Shown: positions 24,952-32,264 of the stretch, piece by piece | How positions within the stretch are numbered: the stretch's first letter is position 1 | How the letters are laid out: every line of letters begins with the position of its first letter | Source of the DNA: Deltaproteobacteria bacterium | Lineage (GTDB): Bacteria > Desulfobacterota > Binatia > UBA9968 | Length of the DNA stretch: 36,913 nucleotides | Assembly: GCA_016180805.1 (NCBI GenBank) | Contig: JACPAM010000026.1 | Span: 1-36,913, forward strand | Direction of reading: 5' to 3' | The notes under the pieces: generated by a model | What the model was told of the DNA's origin: nothing | What the model saw: the letters and a program-made list of their open reading frames with translations, nothing else | Database searches by the model: none | Program-made: the position numbers and the translations under genes

Positions 24952-25422
24952 ATGAAACTCCATGATATCATGGTGCAGGAAGTGGTTACCGTCGGTCCGG
25001 GGGAGACGACGGCCAGCGCAGCGCGAAAGATGCGGGAACAATCGGTCGGTTGCCTGGTGGTAACGATCGAAAAGACGGTCAAGGGAATCGTTACCGACCG
25101 TGATCTTCTGGGTTGCCTGAGCGAGGCCCATGATCCGAACCGGTGCCAAATCGCCGCTCACATGACCCGGCCCGTGATCGTCGAGCGGCCGCAGGAAGAG
25201 ATGGTGTGCGCCGCCGAGATCATGGCCGAAAGGCGGATCAAGCGGTTGCCGGTGGTCGAACGCGGCACGCTGGTGGGTCTTGTCTCTTTTTCGGACATCG
25301 CTAGGATAATGGACGAACAGGCCCAGGCCTACGGGTCCATGTGGTCCTCCATGACTCGGCTCATTCGGGCGCAGAGCCGCCGGCATTGCAACGGTAAAAG
25401 GACGGCGGCGGCCGCGTCTTGA
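24952..25422 (+). CDS. Two-CBS-domain protein
   Basis: The 156-residue soluble protein is a CBS pair (about 1-62 and 70-128), the adenine-nucleotide-sensing module. Seen are MVQEVVTVGPGETTASAARKM, GIVTDRDLL, MTRPVIVERPQEE and RIKRLPVVERGTLVGLVSFSDIA. The C-terminal 28 residues are basic and Ala-rich. Stand-alone CBS pairs bind AMP, ATP or NAD and accompany stress genes; the mycobacterial Hrp1 of the DosR regulon is one. It sits 33 bp after the regulator and 44 bp before the phosphoribosyltransferase and is likely co-transcribed with both. No strong ribosome site is seen beyond GGGTGGG ahead of the ATG. Confidence 0.88.
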   Translation: MKLHDIMVQEVVTVGPGETTASAARKMREQSVGCLVVTIEKTVKGIVTDRDLLGCLSEAHDPNRCQIAAHMTRPVIVERPQEEMVCAAEIMAERRIKRLPVVERGTLVGLVSFSDIARIMDEQAQAYGSMWSSMTRLIRAQSRRHCNGKRTAAAAS

Positions 25423-25466
25423 TCATTGGGGGTCCGGGCTAGGAGCCGGAAAGCGGGAGTTCAGCC

Positions 25467-26117
25467 ATGCGATTTCAAAGTCGGGAACAGGCGGCGAGTT
25501 TGCTAGCGGAAAAGCTCGTGGCGTACAAAGGGCAGAATGCGCTCGTGCTCGGCATTCCCCGTGGGGCTGTGCCGATGGCCAGGATAATCGCCGACGCTCT
25601 GGATGGCGAGCTGGATGTGGTGCTTGTTCACAAGTTGGGGGCGCCGGGACAGCCCGAGCTCGCGATCGGCGCGGTCGATGAGACGGGGCATGTCTACCTC
25701 GGCGACCACGCGCGCGACCTGGGTGTGAGCGCGGATTATGTCCGCCAGGAGAGAGAGGCGCAGCTCAAGGCGCTGCAGCGGCGACGCGCTCTGTACACAC
25801 CCTACCGCTTGCCGATCGATCCGGCGGGGCGGACGGTCATCGTCGTGGACAACGGCATCGCTACAGGGTCAACGATGATTGCGGCGCTAAGGACGCTGCG
25901 CAGCCGAAAGCCGGCAAGGCTGATTGCGGCCTTTGCCGTGGCGCCTCCGAGCGCCGTGAGGCGGATTCGCGCGGAGGCGGACGAAGTGCTCTGCCTGGCG
26001 GAGCCGGAGGAGTTTTTCGCCGTGGGAGAGTTCTTCGAGGATTTCTCGCAGGTCACCGACGACGAGGTCATCGCGATCCTTCACGGCGCTGAGCCGCGTC
26101 GGGCCGTCGGCGAGTGA
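25467..26117 (+). CDS. Phosphoribosyltransferase-domain protein (ComF/Rv0571c-like)
   Basis: The 216-residue protein has a type I phosphoribosyltransferase fold. The PRPP loop is VIVVDNGIATGST (124-136); the N-terminal LGIPRGAVPMARIIADAL and HKLGAPGQPELAIGAVDE blocks are those of the family that includes mycobacterial Rv0571c. In many bacteria this domain is fused to a dienelactone-hydrolase-like domain. Here that partner is absent, but a stand-alone hydrolase of that type lies at 34798-35454. The loop reads DNGIATG where DDGIATG is usual. The substrate is unknown. The ATG at 25467 has CGGGAG upstream. It is third in the regulator-CBS-phosphoribosyltransferase operon, and its 3' end is overlapped by an antisense short ORF (26068-26139). 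Confidence 0.9.
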   Translation: MRFQSREQAASLLAEKLVAYKGQNALVLGIPRGAVPMARIIADALDGELDVVLVHKLGAPGQPELAIGAVDETGHVYLGDHARDLGVSADYVRQEREAQLKALQRRRALYTPYRLPIDPAGRTVIVVDNGIATGSTMIAALRTLRSRKPARLIAAFAVAPPSAVRRIRAEADEVLCLAEPEEFFAVGEFFEDFSQVTDDEVIAILHGAEPRRAVGE

Positions 26118-26139
26118 AGAGGAGTTGGGTCGCGCTCAT
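26068..26139 (-). CDS. Candidate short ORF or truncated gene start behind a sigma54 site, antisense to the phosphoribosyltransferase
   Basis: ATG at 26139 is preceded by a near-ideal AGGAGGTGA at six-base spacing and lies 55 bases after the predicted start from the sigma54 site at 26205-26220. The frame is only 23 codons (MSATQLLFTRRRPD...) and enters the 3' end of the opposite-strand gene. Either it is a true small protein, a coupled leader, or the surviving 5' end of a gene removed by rearrangement. The last is favoured because the same order (modular repeat, sigma54 site, gene) recurs at 27416-26639. Confidence 0.3.
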   Translation of the reverse strand: MSATQLLFTRRRPDAAQRREGSR

Positions 26140-26204
26140 CGGGTCACCTCCTGCGGCGCACGGGTAGCGGCTTTTTGCCCAATCGAGACCCGCGAATTGA
26201 CTTT

Positions 26205-26220
26205 AGCAATGGCTGTGCCA
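26205..26220 (-). promoter_or_regulatory. Orphan sigma54 (-24/-12) promoter
   Basis: The minus strand reads TGGCACAGCCATTGCT: one mismatch (A for the seventh G) to the consensus TGGCAYG-N4-TTGCW and exact GG-N10-GC spacing. It is one of the best matches in the window, yet no full gene follows it; transcripts would run antisense into the phosphoribosyltransferase gene. The 520-bp gap 26118-26638 otherwise holds a TTTTCGCACTCTTGCGAGAA inverted repeat (about 26297-26316) and repeat copy A. Confidence 0.68.
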
Positions 26221-26372
26221 TCATCGGCATCGCCGCGGCCGACTTATTTCTCCGGTCTTACGGCCGGGCTGCTATTTCCAGCCGGCCTCCACTTTTCGCA
26301 CTCTTGCGAGAAGGTTTCCTTTTGCTTTCGCACTTTCATGAATCGGCGTATGCTGGAAACAAAAGACTACGG

Positions 26373-26638
26373 ATTCCCTCGAAAGCTCCTCGGGGGCCGA
26401 GCCATCAGGCCGCGGCCGTGATTGTCCGCGACCGAGGGGAGCGCGAGCGAGGCTGCGGACGTCCGATTACAAACGGTACGACTCATGGTACGAACCCATC
26501 GGCCGCAGCCGAGAGCGCGCTTCCCGAGGGAGCTTAGCCCATCGTCCGCGGCCTTCCTCCTCGTCCCCTCCAGCTTCGGGGAGCGGGTCCCGGCTTTCAT
26601 CAGCGCGGGTGGAGTTAAACTTCATGAACATTCCTTTG
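26373..26638. repeat. Modular intergenic repeat, copy A (core inverted)
   Basis: Three modules: left (26373-26417, ATTCCCTCGAAAGCTCCTCG ... ending in the palindrome GGCCGCGGCC), core (26418-26544, 127 bases) and right (from TCCGCGGCC at 26545 to 26638). The reverse complement of this core aligns without gaps to the core of copy C (36568-36694) with about nine mismatches. The left and right modules keep the same orientation in both copies. So the core has inverted between CCGCGG palindromes. The core is itself an imperfect inverted repeat: GAGCGCGAGCGAGGCTGCGG against GGCCGCAGCCGAGAGCGCGC. No coding function is apparent. Confidence 0.8.
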
Positions 26639-27112
26639 CTAGCGGGCACGGCGGTGGCGTGTCGGCGGGCGCACGGTCAGCACGGGGCATGGGGAGAGAC
26701 GGACGATCCTCTCCGCCACGCTGCCGATAAGGAGATGCTGGACGCCGGTTCGACCATGGGTTCCCATCACGATCAAGTCTATGTGCTCTCGCTCCGCGTG
26801 CTTGAGGATTTCTCTATAGGGGGTTCCGGTCACCAAGACCGTGCTTACCGCCAGCCCATGTTCTTCCAGCTCGGCGCGCAGATTTTCGAGCAACGTGGTG
26901 GCGATGGTCTCGAGCGCGCGGCGGTGTTCGATCACATTCAGAGTATCCGTTACGCTATAAGCTAGGGACTCGACCACATGCATGAGGGTGAGTTGGCAGT
27001 CGAACCGCTCGGCGAGCACGCGAGCATATCGTAGAGCGTGATTGGAATGCGGCGAAAAGTCCACGGGGATCAAGATTTTCTTGAAACTTTTTTTGCTCCT
27101 GGCGCGTTTCAT
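26639..27112 (-). CDS. Single-domain universal stress protein
   Basis: The 157-residue protein is one UspA domain with KKILIPVDFSPHS at the N-terminus and the ATP loop GTHGRTGVQHLLIGSVAE (G-x2-G-x9-G-S) near residues 122-139; it should bind ATP. A short Arg/His-rich tail ends it. I place the start at ATG 27112: an in-frame ATG at 27151 lies inside the -12 region of the sigma54 site (27147-27162) and cannot be in the transcript. AGGCGAG precedes the chosen start. It diverges from the usp-efflux operon, and repeat copy B fills the space between the two promoters. Confidence 0.92.
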   Translation of the reverse strand: MKRARSKKSFKKILIPVDFSPHSNHALRYARVLAERFDCQLTLMHVVESLAYSVTDTLNVIEHRRALETIATTLLENLRAELEEHGLAVSTVLVTGTPYREILKHAEREHIDLIVMGTHGRTGVQHLLIGSVAERIVRLSPCPVLTVRPPTRHRRAR

Positions 27113-27146
27113 CTCGCCTGCCTCTAAGTCGGCGGCTAAGCTATGA

Positions 27147-27162
27147 CGCATAATTCGTGCCA
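27147..27162 (-). promoter_or_regulatory. Sigma54 (-24/-12) promoter for the minus-strand usp
   Basis: The minus strand reads TGGCACGAATTATGCG. The -24 element TGGCACG is perfect and -12 GC is at exact GG-N10-GC spacing. It differs from the hpf site (TGGCACGGAATGTGCG) at only three positions. The predicted RNA start is near 27136, 24 bases before the ATG. Confidence 0.7.
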
Positions 27163-27166
27163 GACG

Positions 27167-27416
27167 ATTCCCTCGAAAGCTCCTCAGGGGCCGAGCCGTC
27201 AGGCCGCGGCTCAGGGGACTGGCTCCGCGAAGTGGTGCCTGTCCCCGGCTCCGATGGGTTTGAGCCATAAGTCGTGGTGTTTGTAATCGGACGTCCGCAG
27301 CCTCGCTCGCGCTCCCCTCGGCCGCAGACAAACACGTCCGCGGCCTTCTTCCTCGTCTCCCTCGGACTTGAGGACCGGGTCCCGACTTTCATGAGCGAGA
27401 GTGAAGTCCAACTCGC
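27167..27416. repeat. Modular intergenic repeat, copy B (in the enhancer region of two divergent sigma54 promoters)
   Basis: The left module (27167-27211) and right module (from TCCGCGGCC at 27337) match copies A and C. The core (27212-27336) is oriented as in copy C, but its left half is replaced by a REP-like hairpin (27214-27246). The copy begins four bases beyond one sigma54 site and ends about 48 bases before the other, exactly where NtrC-type activators normally bind. Right-module resemblance to copy A extends through GACTTTCATGAGCG; the outer edge is approximate. Confidence 0.75.
27214..27246. repeat. REP-like hairpin inside repeat copy B
   Basis: GGGGACTGGC and GCCTGTCCCC are inverted with one mismatch around CTCCGCGAAGTGGT-like loop sequence. 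It equals the element at 134-162 except in the loop and replaces half of the repeat core, so it was probably inserted or recombined there. Confidence 0.55.
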
Positions 27417-27464
27417 ATTTTGTCGGCGACGGTGAAGTAAGGATTGACGACCAATGGAGAGAAA

Positions 27465-27480
27465 GGGCATGCTTCTTGCA
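27465..27480 (+). promoter_or_regulatory. Sigma54 (-24/-12) promoter for the usp-efflux operon
   Basis: GGGCATGCTTCTTGCA matches TGGCAYG-N4-TTGCW at every fixed position but the first, with exact GG-N10-GC spacing. It shares GGCATGCTT-TTGC with the site at 2002-2017. The predicted RNA start is near 27491, 40 bases before the usp ATG. Confidence 0.75.
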
Positions 27481-27530
27481 CATTCGCAAGTTTGGATTGG
27501 TGGGATGGAAGGAGCCGCCATAACGGCCTT

Positions 27531-28004
27531 ATGGACGGAATAAAAAAGATTCTTGCCCCGGTGGATTTTTCTCACGTCTGCAAGTCAGGGGTGCGCCTTG
27601 CTTTGGAGGTGGCCAGAGCCGAAGAGGCGGAGGTCATAGTCTACCATGTCATCGGCCCCACTGAGGCGTGGCTTGCCAAACACGATGAGTTTTTTTCAGT
27701 GGCGGAGTTGGTGGCAGAGAAAAAACACAAGATCAGCAAATTTTTGGCGGAGAACTTTGTTGACCTCGTTTCTCAAGTCACGGTCCGGGAGGCGGTAGAT
27801 GTGGGAGTCCCGCACAGGATGATCGTGGCCAAAGCCAGGGAGGAGAAGGTTGATGTCATCGTCATGTCGACCTTGGGCGCGAGCGGGATCTCGCATATGA
27901 CGATCGGTAGCGTCACGGAGAAGGTTGTGGGACGTGCCCCGTGCCCCGTGCTGACCGTTCGCGGACAAATAGAGGGCGATCGGGAAAATCCCCCTGCGTC
28001 CTGA
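27531..28004 (+). CDS. Single-domain universal stress protein leading the efflux operon
   Basis: The 157-residue UspA domain starts MDGIKKILAPVDFSHVCKSG and carries the phosphate-loop region STLGASGISHMTIGSVTEKVV. The loop has GASG where GRTG or GRSG is usual, so the Arg/Lys-type contact is missing, but the Gly and Ser positions remain. The ATG at 27531 is chosen because it fits the family N-terminus; its only GGAG lies 14 bases upstream. Upstream in-frame codons to 27444 overlap the promoter. The adaptor gene begins four bases after the stop, so Usp and the ABC exporter are one operon, an unusual association. Confidence 0.9.
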   Translation: MDGIKKILAPVDFSHVCKSGVRLALEVARAEEAEVIVYHVIGPTEAWLAKHDEFFSVAELVAEKKHKISKFLAENFVDLVSQVTVREAVDVGVPHRMIVAKAREEKVDVIVMSTLGASGISHMTIGSVTEKVVGRAPCPVLTVRGQIEGDRENPPAS

Positions 28005-28008
28005 TCTA

Positions 28009-29169
28009 ATGTTTCGACGCCTTGTCATCGTCTTGGTCCTGATCGCTGGCGTCGTGGCCGGCTACTGGTACTGGTCCCGTCCGAAGCCGCTGAGCGCGGT
28101 TGTACAGAAGGTTCAGCAGGGCCGGGTAGAGGCAAGCGTCGCCAATACGCGCGCCGGCACGGTGAAGGCATGCCGCCGCTCGGCCCTGGCGCCAGCGGTC
28201 GGGGGGCAAGTCTCTCGCCTCTATGTTCGCGAAGGTGACCGCGTGAAGGCCGGACAGGTGTTGCTGGAGATTTGGAACGAGGATCTCAGCGCGGAATTGA
28301 AGCTCGCTCTGAACGAGCTGGTTTCCACCCGGGCGAAGGCTGACGAAGCATGCGTGCGCGCCGATGTTGCCGAACGAGAGGCGGGCCGTCAGGTGAAGCT
28401 GTGGGAGCGCCAACTCGTCGCTCAGGAGCAGATGGAACGCGCCGTGGCCGATGCCGATGCCGCCAAGGCCGCGTGCCGCGCGGCGCGCGCGAGCACTCAG
28501 GTGGCCGAGGCTAAAGTGGCGGCGGCGCGGGCGGCGCTCGACAGAACCGAACTTCGGGCGCCGTTCGATGGCGTGGTGGCTGAAGTCAACGCCGAGCGGG
28601 GCGAGTTCGCCACCCCTTCGCCGACCGGGATTCCGACTCTGCCCGCCATCGATCTCATCGACGATCAGTGTTTGATCGTTTCGGCTCCGATCGACGAGGT
28701 CGACGCTCCGGTCATCCGCGTGGGGATGGAAGCGTGGGTCTCTGTGGATGCTTTTCCGGAGCGCCGTTGGCCGGGAAAGGTGCGACGGGTCGCCCCCTAC
28801 GTGTTGGAAAAAGAAAAGCAGGCGCGCACCGTGGAGGTGGAGGTCGAGCTCGTCAATCCGAAGGATTGGCGCGGGCTCCTTGCCGGCTACAGCGCCGATG
28901 TGGAGATCGTCCTCGACGCGCGCGACGGGGTGCTTCGAATTCCTACGGAGGCAGTGCTCGAAGGCTATCGAGTGTTGGTTTACCGGTCTCGAGACGGGCG
29001 CCTGGAGGAGCGCAAGGTCGAGCCGGGTTTGTCCAACTGGCAGTTCACGGAGATAAAATCGGGGCTTCAAGCGGGTGAGCAGGTCGTGATTTCGGTGGGA
29101 CGGGAGGGTATCCGGGCCGGCGCCTACGTGGCGCCGGAGAATGCGGCGCCCACGCGGCTGCGCGAATGA
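28009..29169 (+). CDS. MacA-like periplasmic adaptor (HlyD/RND membrane fusion protein)
   Basis: The 386-residue protein has an N-terminal membrane anchor (about 3-22), then a lipoyl-like half APAVGGQVSRLYVREGDRVKAGQVLLEI (about 64-90). An alpha-hairpin coiled coil rich in Ala, Glu and Arg follows (about 95-180), then the second lipoyl half LRAPFDGVVAEVNAERGE and beta-barrel plus membrane-proximal domains. Such adaptors join an inner-membrane ABC pump to an outer-membrane channel. The stop overlaps the ATPase ATG (ATGA). No outer-membrane factor is encoded in the window. The ATG at 28009 lacks a clear ribosome site and probably relies on coupling to the usp stop at 28004. Confidence 0.9.
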   Translation: MFRRLVIVLVLIAGVVAGYWYWSRPKPLSAVVQKVQQGRVEASVANTRAGTVKACRRSALAPAVGGQVSRLYVREGDRVKAGQVLLEIWNEDLSAELKLALNELVSTRAKADEACVRADVAEREAGRQVKLWERQLVAQEQMERAVADADAAKAACRAARASTQVAEAKVAAARAALDRTELRAPFDGVVAEVNAERGEFATPSPTGIPTLPAIDLIDDQCLIVSAPIDEVDAPVIRVGMEAWVSVDAFPERRWPGKVRRVAPYVLEKEKQARTVEVEVELVNPKDWRGLLAGYSADVEIVLDARDGVLRIPTEAVLEGYRVLVYRSRDGRLEERKVEPGLSNWQFTEIKSGLQAGEQVVISVGREGIRAGAYVAPENAAPTRLRE

Positions 29170-29843
29170 TCCGTCTCCAAGCCATCCAGCGGAAGTTTGT
29201 AGTCGGCGATCAAACGGTTTACGCGCTCAACGGCGTAAGCCTGGAGGTTGAGCACGGCGAGTATCTCTCCATCATGGGCCCGTCCGGCTCGGGCAAATCC
29301 ACGCTTCTCAACATCATCGGGCTTCTGGACCACCCGACATCCGGCCAGTACTGGCTCGCGGGCAAAGATGTCACGGGTCTCGCCGACGAAGAGCGCGCAG
29401 AAATTCGGCGCGAAAAGATCGGTTTCGTCTTCCAGTTGTTTCACCTGGTGGCGCGCCTCACCGCGGCCGGGAATGTCGAGTTGCCGTTGACGTTGGCCGG
29501 GTTGCCGCGCCCGGAGCGCGAGGAGCGCGTGCGCGAGCTCCTTGCAGCGTACGGTCTCACCGCGCGCGCCCGCCACCTGCCCGGTCAACTCTCCGGCGGA
29601 GAGCGCCAGCGCGTCGCGATCGCGCGGGCGACCGTCACGCGGCCGGAGATTCTGTTGGCCGATGAGCCCACGGGCAACTTGGACCGCAGCTCGGGCCGTG
29701 AGATCATCGAGCTGCTTGAAAGCCTGAACCGGCAGGGATTGACCTTGCTCTTGGTCACCCATGATCCCCAGTTGGGTCGGCGCGCCGCACGTCAGGTCCA
29801 GATGCGGGATGGGCGCATCTCGGGCGACGGCAGAGGGGGATAG
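29166..29843 (+). CDS. MacB/LolD-type ABC transporter ATPase
   Basis: The 225-residue ATPase has Walker A GPSGSGKST (about 38-46), the Q-loop in GFVFQLFHLV, the signature LSGGERQRVAIARA, Walker B ILLADEPTGNLD and the switch His in LLVTHD. Length and motifs match the stand-alone LolD/MacB class of type VII (mechanotransmission) ABC systems, which work on substrates in the periplasm. It overlaps the adaptor gene by four bases, and the first permease starts five bases after its stop. Confidence 0.94.
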   Translation: MIRLQAIQRKFVVGDQTVYALNGVSLEVEHGEYLSIMGPSGSGKSTLLNIIGLLDHPTSGQYWLAGKDVTGLADEERAEIRREKIGFVFQLFHLVARLTAAGNVELPLTLAGLPRPEREERVRELLAAYGLTARARHLPGQLSGGERQRVAIARATVTRPEILLADEPTGNLDRSSGREIIELLESLNRQGLTLLLVTHDPQLGRRAARQVQMRDGRISGDGRGG

Positions 29844-29848
29844 GCGTC

Positions 29849-31054
29849 ATGCGGGGAGCGGATATCCTGCGTTTTTCCGTTCACGCGCTCAAAGGCTACC
29901 CCGTCCGGTCTGTGCTCATGCTGGTTGCGATGGCCATCGGCGTGGCCGCGGTCGTCCTCCTTACCGCGCTCGGCGAAGGGGCGCGCCGCTACGTGACCGG
30001 ACAATTTGCTTCCCTCGGCAGCCATCTCCTCATCATTCTTCCGGGCCGCTCCGAAACCACCGGGGCGCATCCTCCGATCCTGGGTGAAACGCCGCGCGAT
30101 CTCACCCTCGATGACGCGTTCGCCCTGCTCAGAAGCGCGCGTATTCGCCGGGTCGCGCCCGTGGCGTTGGGTTCCGCTCCGGCGTCGTGGGGGCGAAGAG
30201 AGCGGGAAACCACCGTCATCGGATCGACTGCGGATTTCCAGCGCATCCGCCATCTCAAGCTGGCGCAGGGTCGTTTTTTGCCCGAGATCGACCCGCGAAA
30301 GGCCGCGGCGGTCTGCGTGTTGGGCGCCGCCGTGCGCGCGGAGCTTTTCGGACCCGAAGCCGCGCTCGGCCGATGGGTGCGCCTCGGGGATCGTCGCTTC
30401 CGGGTCGTCGGCGTGCTCGCGCCCCAGGGGCAGTCGATCGGCCTCGATCTCGACGAGGTCGCGATCGTGCCGGTCGCCTCGGCGCAGGCGCTGTTTGATA
30501 GCCCGTCGTTGTTCCGGGTCCTGGCGGAGGCGAGAAGCCGCGAGGACCTTTCCCGGGCGGCGGCCGATAGCCGCGATATCATCCGTGATCGCCATGAGGG
30601 TGAAGAGGATGTCACGGTGATCACTCAGGATGCCGTCATCGCGACTCTGGACCGCATCTTCGGAGCCCTGACGCTCACCGTCGCCGGCATCGCGGGAGTG
30701 AGCCTCGTCGTGGCCGGGATTCTCATCATGAACGTGATGCTGGTAGCCATATCCGAGAGGAGGGAGGAGATCGGGCTTCTAAAAGCCTTGGGCGCCGCCT
30801 CGGGTAAGATTCAGCTTCTCTTCCTCGCCGAAGCGGGACTGCTTTCGTTGACGGGTGCCCTGTTGGGTCTGGGACTAGGGCTGCTCGGCGTTTGGGCGGG
30901 TCGCGAACTTTACCCCGCTCTGTCTCTGGCTCCGCCCGCCTGGGCTACGGCAGGGGCGCTGGCGGTCGGCGTCGGCGCCGGCGTGCTTTTCGGCGTGCTG
31001 CCGGCGCGCCGCGCCGCGCGGCTCGATCCGGTTCAAGCGTTGTCCGGGAGGTGA
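29849..31054 (+). CDS. MacB/FtsX-type ABC permease 1
   Basis: The 401-residue permease has one membrane helix near the N-terminus (about 22-42), a large periplasmic MacB core domain (about 45-265) and three C-terminal helices of the FtsX domain (about 275-390). It ends with the typical LPARRAARLDPVQALSGR. The ATG at 29849 is near AGGGGG. A second, different permease follows six bases later, so the pump is probably a heterodimer rather than the homodimer of the fused MacB. The substrate is unknown; antibiotics, siderophores, lipopeptides or heme-like molecules are known for relatives. Confidence 0.92.
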   Translation: MRGADILRFSVHALKGYPVRSVLMLVAMAIGVAAVVLLTALGEGARRYVTGQFASLGSHLLIILPGRSETTGAHPPILGETPRDLTLDDAFALLRSARIRRVAPVALGSAPASWGRRERETTVIGSTADFQRIRHLKLAQGRFLPEIDPRKAAAVCVLGAAVRAELFGPEAALGRWVRLGDRRFRVVGVLAPQGQSIGLDLDEVAIVPVASAQALFDSPSLFRVLAEARSREDLSRAAADSRDIIRDRHEGEEDVTVITQDAVIATLDRIFGALTLTVAGIAGVSLVVAGILIMNVMLVAISERREEIGLLKALGAASGKIQLLFLAEAGLLSLTGALLGLGLGLLGVWAGRELYPALSLAPPAWATAGALAVGVGAGVLFGVLPARRAARLDPVQALSGR

Positions 31055-31060
31055 GGGGAG

Positions 31061-32260
31061 ATGCCGTTTAAAGATGTGATCGGTCTCTCTTGGGGCGCGC
31101 TCATGGCCTACCGGATGCGCTCGCTCCTCACCGCGCTGGGCATCTCGGTCGGAATCGCCGCGGTCGTGCTGCTTACCTCGATCGGCGAAGGCGTGCATCG
31201 ATTTGTGCTCGCCGAGTTTACCCAATTCGGCACCAACTTGCTGGGCGTCCATCCCGGTAAGACCGCGACCTTCGGTGTCTCGGGGGCGATCGTCAGCAAT
31301 GTGCGCCCGCTATCGCTGGCGGATGGCGAGGCTTTGGCCCGGATCGACGGCGTGGTCGCTGTCGTGCCCGTCGTTCAAGGCAATGCCCTGGTAGAGGCGC
31401 AGAGCAAGGGCCGGCGCGCGTTTGTCTTCGGCGTCGGTTCCGCGGTGCCGACGGTGTGGAAGATCAAGGTTACCACAGGGAAATTTCTTCCCGCCGAAGA
31501 TCACGGGACCGCCCGTGCCTTTGCCGTGCTCGGCAGCAAGCTCAGGGATGAGCTTTTCGGCGGCGCCAACCCCCTGGGCCAGCGCATCCGCGTGGGCGGG
31601 GACCGTTATCGGGTAATCGGCGTGATGGAGCGCAAAGGGCAGTTTTTGGGCTTTGATCTGGACGACGCGGTCTATCTGCCGGCGGGAAGAACTCTGGAGC
31701 TGTTTAACCGCGAAAGCCTGATGGAGATCGATCTCCTCTACGAACCGGGCGCGTCGGTGGACCGCCTGGTGGCGGACATCAAGCGCGTTCTCGTCTCCCG
31801 CCATGGCCACGAGGACTTCACGATCATCACGCAGAAGCAGATGCTCGATGTGCTGGGTTCGATTTTGGATGTGCTGACCTTCGCCGTGGCAGCCCTGGGA
31901 AGCATCTCGCTCTTGGTGGGCGGAGTCGGAGTGCTGACGATCATGACGATCGCAGTCACCGAGCGCACCTCGGAAATCGGCCTGCTGCGCGCGCTGGGCG
32001 CAGAGAGGGGTCAGATAGCGAAGCTTTTTCTGACCGAGGCCGTGGTGCTGGCGGGCGTAGGAGGCCTGGGCGGTCTGGCGGGCGGTATCGCTCTGGGGCG
32101 CATCCTGCGCGTGCTGGTTCCGGGGCTGCCGCTTCAGACCTCTTGGGCTTATGCGTTGGCGGGCGAGCTTTTAGCCATAGCGGTGGGGCTGGCGGCTGGC
32201 GTGCTGCCGGCGCGGCGCGCGGCCAAGCTCGACCCGCTCGAGGCACTCAGAGCCGAATAA
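31061..32260 (+). CDS. MacB/FtsX-type ABC permease 2
   Basis: The 399-residue permease repeats the layout of its neighbour: N-terminal helix (about 20-40), periplasmic domain with GVSGAIVSNVRPLSL and GTARAFAVLGSKLRDELFGG, and three C-terminal helices ending in LPARRAAKLDPLEALRAE. The two permeases share the fold and end motif but differ through most of the periplasmic part, so they are old paralogues. The ATG at 31061 follows GGGGAG. It is the last gene of the operon; the convergent sagB-like gene ends five bases beyond the stop, leaving no room for a terminator hairpin between them. Confidence 0.92.
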   Translation: MPFKDVIGLSWGALMAYRMRSLLTALGISVGIAAVVLLTSIGEGVHRFVLAEFTQFGTNLLGVHPGKTATFGVSGAIVSNVRPLSLADGEALARIDGVVAVVPVVQGNALVEAQSKGRRAFVFGVGSAVPTVWKIKVTTGKFLPAEDHGTARAFAVLGSKLRDELFGGANPLGQRIRVGGDRYRVIGVMERKGQFLGFDLDDAVYLPAGRTLELFNRESLMEIDLLYEPGASVDRLVADIKRVLVSRHGHEDFTIITQKQMLDVLGSILDVLTFAVAALGSISLLVGGVGVLTIMTIAVTERTSEIGLLRALGAERGQIAKLFLTEAVVLAGVGGLGGLAGGIALGRILRVLVPGLPLQTSWAYALAGELLAIAVGLAAGVLPARRAAKLDPLEALRAE

Positions 32261-32264
32261 GGTT

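Noticed and set aside
26422-26730. Plus- and minus-strand frames through the modular repeats, giving proteins with SATEGSASEAADVRLQT-like stretches
   Set aside because: They recur in every repeat copy, in different strands and frames, follow the inverted non-coding core and have no family character or ribosome site.
27113-27331. N-terminal extension of the minus-strand usp through repeat B
   Set aside because: It runs through the repeat and the sigma54 promoter; UspA homology begins only at residue 11 after the ATG at 27112.
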